From positions 229,997 to 293,996 of the forward strand of contig NZ_JAUMKD010000008.1 of the NCBI RefSeq assembly GCF_030519475.1: a stretch of 64,000 nucleotides of DNA. Reading direction: 5' to 3'. This DNA is from Micromonospora sp. C28SCA-DRY-2. Its GTDB lineage: Bacteria; Actinomycetota; Actinomycetes; Mycobacteriales; Micromonosporaceae. Under the pieces are notes generated by a model. It worked only from the letters and a program-made list of their open reading frames with translations. It had not been told where the DNA came from and searched no databases. This document shows positions 8,045 through 18,489 of this stretch, piece after piece (position 1 is the first letter of the stretch; the number at the start of each line of letters is the position of its first letter). The translations under genes were made by a program, and so were the position numbers.

Positions 8045-8686
8045 TCACCCGTTGAGCAGACCGGCGTGGCCGGCCAGCGCGGCGGCCTCCGCGCGGCTGG
8101 ACACCCGGAGTTTGCGCAGCAGCGCCGCCGTCATCCGCTTGACCGTCCGTTCCGAGACGTGCAGCTGGTCGGCGATCTCCAGCGTGTTCCGGCCGGCGGC
8201 GATCGCCTGGAGCAGCCGGCGCTCCTCGGGGTCCAGGTCGACCGGGGCGGCCCGGGACGGCCGCAGCAGCGCCCGCAGCAGCTCGGCCGGCAGCACCGCC
8301 CACCCGTCGAGGATGGCCAGCAGCGGCGGCAGCAGCTCCTCGGGCTCGGCGGTCTTGGGCAGGAAGCCCTCGGCGCCGGCGCGCAGCGCGTCCAGCGCGG
8401 GCTCCGGCTCGTCCCCGCCGGACATCGCCACCACCCGCACCCGGGGGCTGGTCCGGCGGATCGCGGCCACCGCCCGGATCCCGCCCGGTGGGGGCATGTG
8501 CAGGTCGACCAGGGCCAGGTCGGGCAGGCACCGGCTGACCAGCGAGGCCGCCGAGGCCGCGTCGCCGGTGGAACCCACCACCTCGGCCCGCTTGCCGGTG
8601 GCGGCCGGCAGCAGCAGCTCCAGCCCTCGGACGAAGAGCGGGTGGTCGTCGACCACGGCCAGCCGGAGGGTGGGGGAGTTCGGCAT
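8045..8686 (-). CDS. NarL/LuxR-type response regulator
   Basis: 213 residues from ATG 8686. The receiver domain (1-125) has the acidic pair at D13-D14, the phosphoacceptor at D61 (LALVDLHMP) and the conserved Lys in FLPKTAEP. The C-terminal LuxR helix-turn-helix (about 145-205) contains TLEIADQLHVSERTVKRM. It is divergent from the kinase gene at 8750 with a 63-base gap and is presumably its partner. Unusually, that kinase carries a HisKA-type rather than HisKA_3-type phosphotransfer site. Confidence 0.9.
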   Translation of the reverse strand: MPNSPTLRLAVVDDHPLFVRGLELLLPAATGKRAEVVGSTGDAASAASLVSRCLPDLALVDLHMPPPGGIRAVAAIRRTSPRVRVVAMSGGDEPEPALDALRAGAEGFLPKTAEPEELLPPLLAILDGWAVLPAELLRALLRPSRAAPVDLDPEERRLLQAIAAGRNTLEIADQLHVSERTVKRMTAALLRKLRVSSRAEAAALAGHAGLLNG

Positions 8687-8749
8687 GTCTGGTCCCTTCC
8701 CCAGCGGGTACCGATCATGCGGCGCGGCCGGACGAGGGGGAGGCGGACG

Positions 8750-9481
8750 ATGCGCGGACGGCACGGTTTCCAGGGATTGCTGCGCGGGTTCCGGCGGGGC
8801 GGGGCCGGCCGGCCCGCGGCGCCCGCGCCCGGCGACCCGGAGCTGCTGCTCCGGGTGCTCTGCCACGAGTTCCGCACCCCGGTCAGCAGTCTCACCTCGC
8901 TGACCCGGGCGCTCGCCGACGGCGGTCGCGAGCTGAGCGGCGACGACCGGCGGGCGATCAGCGAACTCGCCCGGGACCAGGCCGTCCATCTGCAGGACCT
9001 GCTGCGGGACGCGGCGGCCAGCACCGGCGCCCTGGCGCTCGCCGCGCAGCCCGAGCCGGCGACCGTGCCGCTGGCGGAGGTCCTGCGCGGGGTCGCCGCC
9101 CTGGTGCCCCGGCACCGGCGCCGGGTGCGGGTCACCCGGCGCGCCGCCGACTGCCCGGTGCCCGCCAGCCGGACCCGGCAGGTGCTGGTCAACCTGGTGC
9201 AGAACGCGCTGCGGCACGGGCCGGCGGAGGGGCGGATCGGCATCTACGCCTCGGTGCGCCGGGCCGGGCTGAGCATCCTGGTCACCGACGAGGGGCGGGT
9301 GGACGACGCGTTGCTGGCGGCGCTGCGCCGGCCCACGCCGGCCACCGGGATGTCCGGCCTGGGGCTGTGGATCGTCCGGCGGCTGCTGGCCGCCGACGGC
9401 GGCACGGTGCGGGCGCACCGGCTGCGTCCGCGCGGGGTGGCGCTGGAGGTGTTGCTGCCGGGGGGCGCCGCGACGACCTGA
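8750..9481 (+). CDS. Sensor-less histidine kinase, HisKA type
   Basis: 243 residues. It has no transmembrane or recognisable input domain: a basic N-terminal tail leads directly to the dimerisation/phosphotransfer helix with H39 (VLCHEFRTPVSSL). The ATPase domain shows the N-box (NLVQNALRHG) and a G-box GMSGLGLWIVRRLLAADGG. It should be cytosolic, receiving its signal through another protein. GAGGGGGAGG at 8734-8743, 6-7 bases before ATG 8750, decides the start over ATG 8717. It is divergently paired with the response regulator at 8045-8686. Confidence 0.85.
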   Translation: MRGRHGFQGLLRGFRRGGAGRPAAPAPGDPELLLRVLCHEFRTPVSSLTSLTRALADGGRELSGDDRRAISELARDQAVHLQDLLRDAAASTGALALAAQPEPATVPLAEVLRGVAALVPRHRRRVRVTRRAADCPVPASRTRQVLVNLVQNALRHGPAEGRIGIYASVRRAGLSILVTDEGRVDDALLAALRRPTPATGMSGLGLWIVRRLLAADGGTVRAHRLRPRGVALEVLLPGGAATT

Positions 9482-9566
9482 CCCGGCGGGGCCACCGGTT
9501 GGCCCGGGCGGGTCAGCGCGGCGGGAACTGTCCTCGGTACCGAACCAGTGGCACCGAGGAGGACCC

Positions 9567-10436
9567 GTGTTCACCCACATGAAGGACCTGCAGTTCGAGG
9601 CCAAGCCGGACGGCCCCGACGCTGCGTTCGCCCGCCGGCTCCAGGAGGTCCTGGGCGGCAAGTGGGGCGAGATGACCGTCGCCAACCAGTACCTCTACCA
9701 GGGCTGGAACTGCCGGCTGCCCGGCAAGTACAAGGATCTCTTCCTCGACGTCGGCACCGAGGAGATGGGCCACGTCGAGATGATCGCCACCATGATCACC
9801 CGACTGCTGGAGAACGCGCCGCTGTCGTTGCAGGAGGCCGCCGACGACAACCCGATGGTGGGGGCGATCTACGGCGGCTCCAACCCGGCGCACTTCATCC
9901 ACGGCGGCGGCGGTGCGCTGCCCGTGGACAGCGCCGGCGTGCCGTGGAACGGCAACTTCATCACCGCCAGCGGCAACCTGATGGCCGATTTCCAGCTCAA
10001 CGTGACCGCGGAGGCGCAGGGCCGGCTCCAGGTCGCCCGGCTGTTCAACATGACCGACGACCCGGGCGTCAAGCAGATGCTCCGCTTCCTGCTGGCCCGC
10101 GACACCATGCACCAGAACATGTGGATGGCCGCCATCGAGCAGCTCAAGGAGGACGGCCTGGAGGAGATGCCGGTGCCGGACGCCTTCCCCGACTCCAAGG
10201 AGTTCACCGAGGAGTTCAGCTACACGTACCTGGACTTCTCCCCGGGCCAGGACGCGGCCGAGGGCCGGTGGGCGTCCGGACCGACGCCGGACGGCAAGGG
10301 CCAGTTCCGCTACGACCACAGCCCGCGGGCGCACGCGCCCGAGCCGGTGCTCCCGCCCGGCGACCCGCGGCTGTACGGCACCAACCCCGGCCTCGCCGGC
10401 GGCGTCGTGAACAAGGTCAAGAGCAAGGTCACCTGA
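9567..10436 (+). CDS. Manganese catalase
   Basis: 289 residues. Non-haem catalase that decomposes hydrogen peroxide at a dimanganese site in a four-helix bundle. Ligand-bearing helices are visible as DVGTEEMGHVEMI (Glu and His), NVTAEAQGRLQVARL and ARDTMHQNMWMA (His), and the family motif NPMVGAIYGGSNPAH is present. The C-terminal tail ends NPGLAGGVVNKVKSKV. The start GTG 9567 is preceded by CGAGGAGGA. The next gene, 66 bases on, encodes a putative manganese exporter, which fits a Mn/oxidative-stress unit. Length is typical. Confidence 0.95.
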   Translation: MFTHMKDLQFEAKPDGPDAAFARRLQEVLGGKWGEMTVANQYLYQGWNCRLPGKYKDLFLDVGTEEMGHVEMIATMITRLLENAPLSLQEAADDNPMVGAIYGGSNPAHFIHGGGGALPVDSAGVPWNGNFITASGNLMADFQLNVTAEAQGRLQVARLFNMTDDPGVKQMLRFLLARDTMHQNMWMAAIEQLKEDGLEEMPVPDAFPDSKEFTEEFSYTYLDFSPGQDAAEGRWASGPTPDGKGQFRYDHSPRAHAPEPVLPPGDPRLYGTNPGLAGGVVNKVKSKVT

Positions 10437-10502
10437 CGACCCTCCGCCGGACCGTCCGCTCGGCGGGCGGTCCGGCGGTGCCCGTACCGGAGGAGGTGTG
10501 CC

Positions 10503-11621
10503 GTGACCGAACTCCTGCTCCGCCCGCTGGCGGACGCCTTCATGCAGGTGGGTGTGTACGTCGCCGTCATGGTCGCGCTCTTCGGCTGGCTGCGGTGGCG
10601 CTACGGCGACCGGGTCACCGACGGGCTGACCCGCCGGCGCCGGCTCGGCCCGCTGGTCGGCGCGCTGCTCGGGGTCAGCCCGGGCTGCGGCGGGGCGATC
10701 GTCCTGATGCCGCTCTACGCCCGGGGGAAGGTCTCCTTCGGCACCGTCGTCGCCGCGCTGGCCGCCACCATGGGCGACTCGTCCTGGGTGGTGATCGCGT
10801 GGAACCCGATCTTCGCGCTCCAGATCCACCTGCTGCTTTTCGGGGTCGGCCTGGTCACCGGCTACGTCGTCGACGCGCTCGGCATCGACCCGGCCCGCGC
10901 CGCGCGGCGCCGGCTCGCCCCCGCCGCCGTACCGGCCGCCGCGCCGGCCGGTCTGGCCGCCGCGGGCGGGCCCGACCTCGCCGGTACGCGCCGCCTGCTC
11001 GGCGGGCTGCTGCCCCGGGTGCCGGCCTCCACCGCGTTCTGGGGGCTCACCACGCCGGCCTTCCTGGTGTCGGTGCCGGTGGTCTTCCAGATGGTCGACC
11101 CGGGGGTGCTGACCGACCGGCTCGGCGGCGTCGACCCGTACCTCGCGCTGGGGGTGCTCGGCACGCTGACCGCCATGCTGATCTTCGCCGCCGGGCGGGG
11201 GCGGCTGGCCGACGACACCCTGGAGACCGCGCAGGCCCGGTCGTTCCGGGAGACGCTGCGGCACAGCGCGCACGAGGCGTCCTTCGTGACCGTCTGGGTG
11301 GCGGTGGCCTACCTGGCCTGGCAGGTGTTCAGCACCAGCACCGGCTTCGACGGATCCGAGATCGCCCTCACCGGCATCCTCGGCGTGCTGGTCGGCGCGG
11401 CGATCGGACTCATCCCGGGCTGCGCCGTGCAGATCGTCTTCACCGGCCTCTACGTCAGCGGCGGCCTGCCGCTGCCCACCCTGGTGGCCAACGCGATCAG
11501 CCAGGACGGCGACGCCCTGATCCCGCTCGCCGCGATGCGCCGGCACTCCGCCGCGCTGGCCACCGTGATCACCACCATCCCGGCGGCCGCCGTCGGCGCC
11601 GCCCTGCTGCTCCTGCTCTGA
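10503..11621 (+). CDS. Putative ten-TM manganese transporter (ArsP_2/DUF2899-like)
   Basis: 372 residues, about ten hydrophobic helices. It is built as two similar halves: a GVSPGCGGAIVLMPLYARG motif at about 57 is echoed by GLIPGCAVQIVFTGLYVSGG at about 302, each followed by an acidic MGDSSW or SQDGDAL signature. This inverted-repeat architecture with GC-P motifs characterises the family annotated as putative manganese transporter. The GTG start at 10503 follows GGAGGTGTGCC. Position directly after manganese catalase supports a manganese role, but the direction of transport cannot be read from sequence. Confidence 0.8.
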   Translation: MTELLLRPLADAFMQVGVYVAVMVALFGWLRWRYGDRVTDGLTRRRRLGPLVGALLGVSPGCGGAIVLMPLYARGKVSFGTVVAALAATMGDSSWVVIAWNPIFALQIHLLLFGVGLVTGYVVDALGIDPARAARRRLAPAAVPAAAPAGLAAAGGPDLAGTRRLLGGLLPRVPASTAFWGLTTPAFLVSVPVVFQMVDPGVLTDRLGGVDPYLALGVLGTLTAMLIFAAGRGRLADDTLETAQARSFRETLRHSAHEASFVTVWVAVAYLAWQVFSTSTGFDGSEIALTGILGVLVGAAIGLIPGCAVQIVFTGLYVSGGLPLPTLVANAISQDGDALIPLAAMRRHSAALATVITTIPAAAVGAALLLLL

Positions 11622-11665
11622 GCGACGAACCCGGGCGACGAACCCGGGCGAACGACCCGAGCGAC
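11622..11665 (+). repeat. Short 13-bp tandem repeat
   Basis: GCGACGAACCCGG occurs twice in tandem (11622-11634, 11635-11647), with degenerate copies following (GCGAACGACCC, GAGCGACGAA). It fills the gap between the manganese transporter and the small membrane protein gene. Related GAGCGA-rich strings occur at 21424-21446 and 25374-25385. Confidence 0.6.
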
Positions 11666-11714
11666 GAAAGCTGCGCGATGAAGCCGCGCGCACGAACCGG
11701 AGAGGGGAACACCG

Positions 11715-11996
11715 ATGCCCGCCACCGCGCCCACCCCGCCGACCGCCCTGGTGCCGGTCGGCCGGACCCGGGTCAAGCTGCTGGTCTTCACCGTGCTGAC
11801 CGGGCTCGCCTGGCTCGCCGGGATGCCCGGGCCGACCGTCGCCGCCCTGGCCCTGACCAGCCTGGCGATCCCGCTCGCGGTGGCCCTCGGCGGCGGTGCC
11901 GGGCTGCTGCGCGACCTGGTCCGGGTGCCGGCTCGAACGGTCACCGGGAGTGGTGTGGGTCACACACCGGAACAAGGGGAACGCTTTGTTACTTGA
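11715..11996 (+). CDS. Small two-TM membrane protein
   Basis: 93 residues. Two hydrophobic segments, about 21-38 (LLVFTVLTGLAWLAGM) and 42-65 (VAALALTSLAIPLAVALGG), flanked by basic residues; the C-terminal tail is hydrophilic. No family is recognised. GAGAGGGGA 6 bases before ATG 11715 is a good ribosome site, and position 93 bases after the manganese transporter gene suggests the same transcript. The stop codon lies inside the HAIR-type operator of lon. It could be an accessory subunit of the transporter, which is inference only. Confidence 0.65.
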   Translation: MPATAPTPPTALVPVGRTRVKLLVFTVLTGLAWLAGMPGPTVAALALTSLAIPLAVALGGGAGLLRDLVRVPARTVTGSGVGHTPEQGERFVT

Positions 11997-12012
11997 GCGA
12001 GACAGGCTCAAG
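11992..12012. promoter_or_regulatory. HAIR operator (HspR site) before lon
   Basis: CTTGAGC, 7 bases, GCTCAAG: a perfect inverted repeat with the arm sequence and 7-base spacer of the HspR-associated inverted repeat (consensus CTTGAGT-N7-ACTCAAG). HspR represses dnaK, clpB and lon in Streptomyces. The site is 22 bases before the lon ATG. A second inverted repeat, GGTGTG-N5-CACACC, lies at 11952-11968. Confidence 0.85.
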
Positions 12013-12034
12013 ACAACGCGATAGCAGGTGTTCG

Positions 12035-14371
<2,337 letters not shown>

Positions 14372-14386
14372 CCGGCGCCGACACCC

Positions 14387-14428
14387 GCGGCCCCCGGCCG
14401 TCGCACCGCGCGACGGCCCGGGGGCCGC
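14387..14428. terminator. Long hairpin between lon and the helicase gene
   Basis: An 18-bp stem with one bulged base (GCGGCCCCCGGCCGTCGC pairs with its downstream complement) and a 5-base loop lies in the 70-base gap between convergent genes. A bidirectional terminator is likely; there is no T-tract. Confidence 0.6.
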
Positions 14429-14441
14429 GTGGCGTACGGCC

Positions 14442-16244
14442 TCAGTAGCGGTCCCGGCGCGGCCGCCGGTCGCCGTCACCGTCGCGGTACGGCCGCCGGT
14501 CGGCGCCGCCGCCGGGCCGGCGGTCCCCGTCCCCGTCCCCGTCACGGTCGCGGCGCACGGTCGCCTTGCGCCCCTTGATGGTGCTGCCGCGCAGCCCGGC
14601 GATCACCTCGTCGGCCACCGCGTACGGGACCTCGACCAGGGAGAACCGGTCGGCGATCTCGATCGAGCCGATGTCCCGGCCGCTGACCCGGGTCTCGCCG
14701 GTGATCGCCCCGACCAGGTCCTGCGGGCGTACCCCGGCCCGCCGGCCCAGGCCGATGAAGACCTGCGTGGTGCCGCCCGCGCGGGGCCGCCCACCGCGCC
14801 GGTCGGCCCGGCCCCCCTCCGGCCGCCCCTCCCGCGGGCCGCGCACCGGGACCTGCGGGATCTCCTCCTCGTCGGCGGCGCCCGGCGAGGTCGCCTCGTG
14901 GGCCAGCCGCACCGCGGCGAGGGCCACCTCGACCAGGTCGAACTCGTCGGTCAGCGACTCCACGATGGCCCGGAACGGGTCGAGGTCGTCCTCCAGCAGG
15001 CTCTCCCGCAGCGCGGCCTGGGTCAGCTCCAGCCGCCGGGTGCGCAGGTCGGCCACCGTCGGGATCTTGTCGATGGCGATCCGCTGGCCGGTCACCCGCT
15101 CGATGGTCTTGAGCATCCGGTGCTCGCGCGGCTCGGCGAGGGTGATCGCCACGCCCTCCCGGCCGGCCCGGCCCACCCGGCCGATCCGGTGCACGTACGA
15201 CTCCGGCGCCGACGGCACGTCGTAGTTGACCACGTGGGTGAGCTGCTCGACGTCCAGGCCCCGGGCCGCCACGTCGGTGGCCACCAGCAGGTCGGCGGTG
15301 CCCGAGCGCAGCCGGCCCATCACCCGGTCGCGCTGCTCCTGGCTCATCCCGCCGTGCAGCGCCTCGGCCCGGTAGCCGCGCCCGTTCATCGTCTCGGTGA
15401 GCCGGTCCACCTCCTCCCGGCTGCGGCAGAACACGATCGCCGCGGTGGGCGACTCGACGTCCAGCACCCGGCCCAGCGCCGCCGGCTTGTGCGCCCGGGC
15501 GACGATGTACGCGCTCTGCCGCACCCGGGGCGCCTCGCCGGCCACCGGCTGCTCCCGGGCGATCAGGATGCGCACCGGGTCGGTGAGGTGCTGGCGGGCC
15601 ATCCCGTCGATGCGGGCCGGCATGGTCGCCGAGAAGAGTACCGTCTGCCGCTGCTCCGGGGCGTGCTCCAGGATCGCCTCGATGTCCTCGGCGAAGCCCA
15701 TGTCGAGCATCTCGTCGGCCTCGTCCAGCACCACGGTGGCCAGCCCGCCCAGCCGCAGGGTGCCCCGGGCGATGTGGTCCAGCGCCCGGCCGGGGGTGGC
15801 CACCACGACGTCCACCCCGGCGTCCAGCGCGCGCAGCTGCCGGCCGATCGGCTGCCCGCCGTAGATCGGCAGCACCCGGGTACCCAGGTCCTTGCCGTAG
15901 CGGTGGAACGCCTCGGAGACCTGCACGGCGAGCTCCCGGGTCGGCACCAGCACCAGCGCCATCGGGTCGCCCCCGGCGCGCTGCGGCGGCATCCGCTGCA
16001 GCAGCGGCAGCGCGAAGGCGGCCGTCTTGCCGGTGCCGGTCGCGGCCTGGCCCAGCAGGTCCCGTCCGGCCAGCAGCGGCGGGATCGCCTCCCGCTGGAT
16101 CGGGGTCGGCTCCTCGTAGCCGAGCGCGGTCAGCGCGTTGAGCAGCTCGGCGCGCAGGCCGAGGTCCGCGAAGGCACCCGCCCCGGGGTCCGGGTCGGCG
16201 GCGGGACGGGCGGGTGGTTCGGGCGGTACGGGTGCGGAACTCAT
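14442..16244 (-). CDS. DEAD-box RNA helicase with DbpA-like RNA-binding domain
   Basis: 600 residues. The core shows the Q motif (YEEPTPIQREAIP), motif I ATGTGKT, DEAD in VVLDEADEMLD, SAT in LFSATMPAR and motif VI HRIGRVGRAGR. After a basic linker, a DbpA/CsdA-type RNA-binding domain (TQVFIGLGRRAGVRPQDLVG to GRKATVRR, about 490-570) and an Arg/Asp/Gly-rich tail of GDGDGDRR and ADRRPYRDGDGDRR units follow. The family remodels rRNA and mRNA structure, typically in ribosome assembly or cold adaptation. It could be called deaD/csdA-like, but orthology is not proven here. It is convergent with lon. Confidence 0.93.
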   Translation of the reverse strand: MSSAPVPPEPPARPAADPDPGAGAFADLGLRAELLNALTALGYEEPTPIQREAIPPLLAGRDLLGQAATGTGKTAAFALPLLQRMPPQRAGGDPMALVLVPTRELAVQVSEAFHRYGKDLGTRVLPIYGGQPIGRQLRALDAGVDVVVATPGRALDHIARGTLRLGGLATVVLDEADEMLDMGFAEDIEAILEHAPEQRQTVLFSATMPARIDGMARQHLTDPVRILIAREQPVAGEAPRVRQSAYIVARAHKPAALGRVLDVESPTAAIVFCRSREEVDRLTETMNGRGYRAEALHGGMSQEQRDRVMGRLRSGTADLLVATDVAARGLDVEQLTHVVNYDVPSAPESYVHRIGRVGRAGREGVAITLAEPREHRMLKTIERVTGQRIAIDKIPTVADLRTRRLELTQAALRESLLEDDLDPFRAIVESLTDEFDLVEVALAAVRLAHEATSPGAADEEEIPQVPVRGPREGRPEGGRADRRGGRPRAGGTTQVFIGLGRRAGVRPQDLVGAITGETRVSGRDIGSIEIADRFSLVEVPYAVADEVIAGLRGSTIKGRKATVRRDRDGDGDGDRRPGGGADRRPYRDGDGDRRPRRDRY

Positions 16245-16299
16245 GTGACAAGCCTTTCATCACCGCCGGCCGGGCGGTGCGGCGACCGGCACAACCCGC

Positions 16300-16336
16300 G
16301 TCGGGCCGGCCGCCCCCGTCCGCCGGCCGGCCCGAC
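16300..16336 (-). terminator. Hairpin downstream of the membrane protein gene
   Basis: A perfect 12-bp stem (GTCGGGCCGGCC / GGCCGGCCCGAC) with a 13-base loop lies just after the stop of the minus-strand membrane protein gene. It separates that gene from the helicase gene. No T-tract. Confidence 0.5.
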
Positions 16337-16343
16337 CACTCCC

Positions 16344-17201
16344 TCAGCCGGACAGGATCGCCAGCACGACGGAGACGCCGATGGCCGCGTCGAGCACCCC
16401 GCACCACTCGGCGTAGGCCCGGGGCACCACCTCGTCGCGGCGGTGGTGCAGCAGGTCCCAGCCGGCGTGGGCGAGCCACCCGGCGGCCACCAGCCAGGCC
16501 GCCGTGCGGCCGTCGACCACCACCGCCACCGCCACCAGGGCCGACCAGGCGGCCAGCCCGACCAGCTGCCGGCCGAGCCCGCCGGGACCGCGCAGCCGGC
16601 CCCGGACCGCGCCGATCAGCAGGTACGCCCCGGGCAGCACCAGCATCAGCCACGGGCTCGGCACGTCCGGTGCGGCCCACAGGCTGACAGTCATCAGCAG
16701 GGCGACCAGGGTGGGCCACCGGCGGGCCAGCGCGACCACGGCCGGGTGCCGGCGTACCGGGACCGGCTCGGCGTGCCGGTGCCGCACCGCCACCAGCACC
16801 ATCGCGGGCAGCATCAGCAGGTGCCCGCCGAGCATCAGCGCGTCGGCCCCGAGCAGCCCCGCCCAGTACGGCCCGAACAGCAGCAGGAACGGCAGGTACA
16901 TCGCGGCGGCCATCTCGCCGGTGGCGGCCCAGGAGTGCCGGCGGTGCCGCATCCAGACGGTCATGCCGACGGTCATGTTCGTCGCCATCACCAGTGCGGC
17001 GACGTCCGGCCGGGCCAGCGTGGCGGCGATCCCGAGCGGTTCGCCGACCAGCGTCCACACCGGACCGAGCAGCAGCATTCCGGCGACCATCGCCAGCACC
17101 ATCTCGCCGAGGTGCCGCAGCAGGTGTCGTCCGCCGCCGGCCGGGTGGGCGGCCGGCGGCGGAGCGGGGACCACCGTGGAGGGCGTCAGGGTCTCTCTCA
17201 T
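16344..17201 (-). CDS. Polytopic membrane protein of unknown function
   Basis: 285 residues from ATG 17201, about seven to eight hydrophobic helices. After a Pro-rich N-terminus the sequence contains a His-rich cluster MRHRRHSWAATGEM, then long Ala/Leu/Val helices and a second His motif HAGWDLLHHRRDEVVPR near the C-terminus. I do not recognise the family; paired membrane-edge histidines could bind metal or quinone, which is speculation. It is divergent from a DesK-like sensor kinase gene 133 bases away with an inverted repeat in the gap, so it may be a target of that two-component system. Confidence 0.75.
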   Translation of the reverse strand: MRETLTPSTVVPAPPPAAHPAGGGRHLLRHLGEMVLAMVAGMLLLGPVWTLVGEPLGIAATLARPDVAALVMATNMTVGMTVWMRHRRHSWAATGEMAAAMYLPFLLLFGPYWAGLLGADALMLGGHLLMLPAMVLVAVRHRHAEPVPVRRHPAVVALARRWPTLVALLMTVSLWAAPDVPSPWLMLVLPGAYLLIGAVRGRLRGPGGLGRQLVGLAAWSALVAVAVVVDGRTAAWLVAAGWLAHAGWDLLHHRRDEVVPRAYAEWCGVLDAAIGVSVVLAILSG

Positions 17202-17270
17202 GCCCTCGACCCTGCCGGCGGTGCCGCTCCGCCCGACAGCCGCGTTCGGCACCGGATTTCCGGGCGGACC

Positions 17271-17287
17271 GCACGGCCGGACCGTGC
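17271..17287. promoter_or_regulatory. Inverted repeat in the divergent membrane-protein/kinase gap
   Basis: GCACGG-CCGGA-CCGTGC is an exact 6-5-6 inverted repeat centred about 56 bases upstream of the kinase start and 78 bases upstream of the membrane-protein start. It is a candidate site for the neighbouring NarL-type regulator. Confidence 0.35.
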
Positions 17288-17321
17288 GATTCTCACGGGT
17301 GAACCGGGCGGCCGGCCGCCC

Positions 17322-17327
17322 TAGGAT
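17322..17327 (+). promoter_or_regulatory. -10 element for a leaderless kinase transcript
   Basis: TAGGAT ends 7 bases before the kinase GTG at 17335, which places the predicted transcription start on the start codon itself. No Shine-Dalgarno sequence is seen, in line with a leaderless mRNA. Confidence 0.5.
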
Positions 17328-17334
17328 CTGCGGC

Positions 17335-18489
17335 GTGGCGCAGCAGGCGGCGGTACCCCGGGCGGACCGGCGGCTGCGCCGTGCCCGGTTCGCCACCCTG
17401 GTGTCGCTGGCCACCGGCGGTTGGGCCAGCCTGCTGCTGCCGGCCGTCGGCGTGCTGCGGGAGCCCGACCCGGGGCGCGCGGTGCTCGGCGCGGCCGGCG
17501 TGCTCGCCTTCGCCGCCGCCCAGGCCGCCGTGCTGTACGCGGCGGCCACGCCCTGGCTGGCGCAGCGCCGGCGCCGGCGGTTCCAGGCGTGCCTGGCCGC
17601 GGCGGCGGTGCTCAGCGTCCCCACCGTCGGTCCGGTCGCCGCCGGCGACTGGCCCACCTGGGCGTGGCTCGGCGCCTCCCTGGTCGGCATGGCGCCGCTG
17701 CTGGTCCGCCCGCCGGTCGCCCTGGCGGTGGCGGCGCTCGCCGTCGCGGTCGCCGCCGGCGTGGCCGGCTGGACCGGGGGCTCGCTCGGCCGGCACCTCG
17801 CCGTGACCGGCGGGGTGGGGGCCGGCATCGCGCTGCTCAACTGGTTCCAGGTCTGGTTCTGGGACCTGCTCGTCGAGGCCCGGCAGGGCCAGGCCGCGCA
17901 GGCCCGGCTGGCCGCCGCCGAGGAGCGGCTGCGCCTGGCCCGGGAGGTGCACGACGTGCTCGGGCACGACCTGACGGTGATCGCGTTGAAGGCCGAGCTG
18001 GCCGCCCGGCTCGCCCCGAGCGACCCCGCCCGGGCCGGCCGCGAGGCGGCCGAGGTGCAGCGGCTGGCCGCCGCCGCGCTGACCGAGGTGCGCCGGACCG
18101 TGCACGGCTACCGCACCGTCGACCTGGGCGAGCAGCTCGCCGCCGTGGCCGGCGTGCTGCGCTCGTGCGGCGTACGGTGCACGGTGCCGTCCCCGCCGGC
18201 CGACCTGCCGGCGGCGGCGGCGAGCGAGCTGGCGGCGGTGCTGCGCGAGGCGAGCACGAACGTGCTGCGGCACAGCCGGGCCGGCTGGTGCCGGATCGAG
18301 ATCGTCCAGGAGGGGGCCGTGGCCAGGATGACGGTGACCAACGACGGCGCCACCGACCGGGGGCCGGACCCGCGCAGCAGCGGTTTGCGCGGGCTGACCG
18401 ACCGGCTCGGCGCGGCCGGCGGCCGGCTGCGGGTCCGCCGGGAGGGTGCGGTGTTCACCCTGGAGGCCACCGTGCCGGTCGCCTCATGA
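17335..18489 (+). CDS. DesK/NarL-type sensor histidine kinase
   Basis: 384 residues. About five to six transmembrane helices occupy residues 22-175, with almost no extracellular loop, so a membrane or intramembrane signal is likely. A short coiled coil (AAQARLAAAEERLRLA) leads to the HisKA_3 site with H206 (REVHDVLGHDLTVIALKAEL). The ATPase domain has REASTNVLRHS and SSGLRGLTDRLGAAGG. GTG 17335 appears to be used as a leaderless start. The stop overlaps the next gene's ATG (ATGA), so kinase and regulator are translationally coupled. Confidence 0.92.
   Translation: MAQQAAVPRADRRLRRARFATLVSLATGGWASLLLPAVGVLREPDPGRAVLGAAGVLAFAAAQAAVLYAAATPWLAQRRRRRFQACLAAAAVLSVPTVGPVAAGDWPTWAWLGASLVGMAPLLVRPPVALAVAALAVAVAAGVAGWTGGSLGRHLAVTGGVGAGIALLNWFQVWFWDLLVEARQGQAAQARLAAAEERLRLAREVHDVLGHDLTVIALKAELAARLAPSDPARAGREAAEVQRLAAAALTEVRRTVHGYRTVDLGEQLAAVAGVLRSCGVRCTVPSPPADLPAAAASELAAVLREASTNVLRHSRAGWCRIEIVQEGAVARMTVTNDGATDRGPDPRSSGLRGLTDRLGAAGGRLRVRREGAVFTLEATVPVAS

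Noticed and set aside
9548..12034. Open reading frame of 1607 codons running from before the manganese catalase through the end of lon
   Set aside because: Only its lon part (from ATG 12035) is real. The upstream portion is an out-of-frame shadow of the catalase and transporter genes with Arg/Gly/Pro-rich nonsense.
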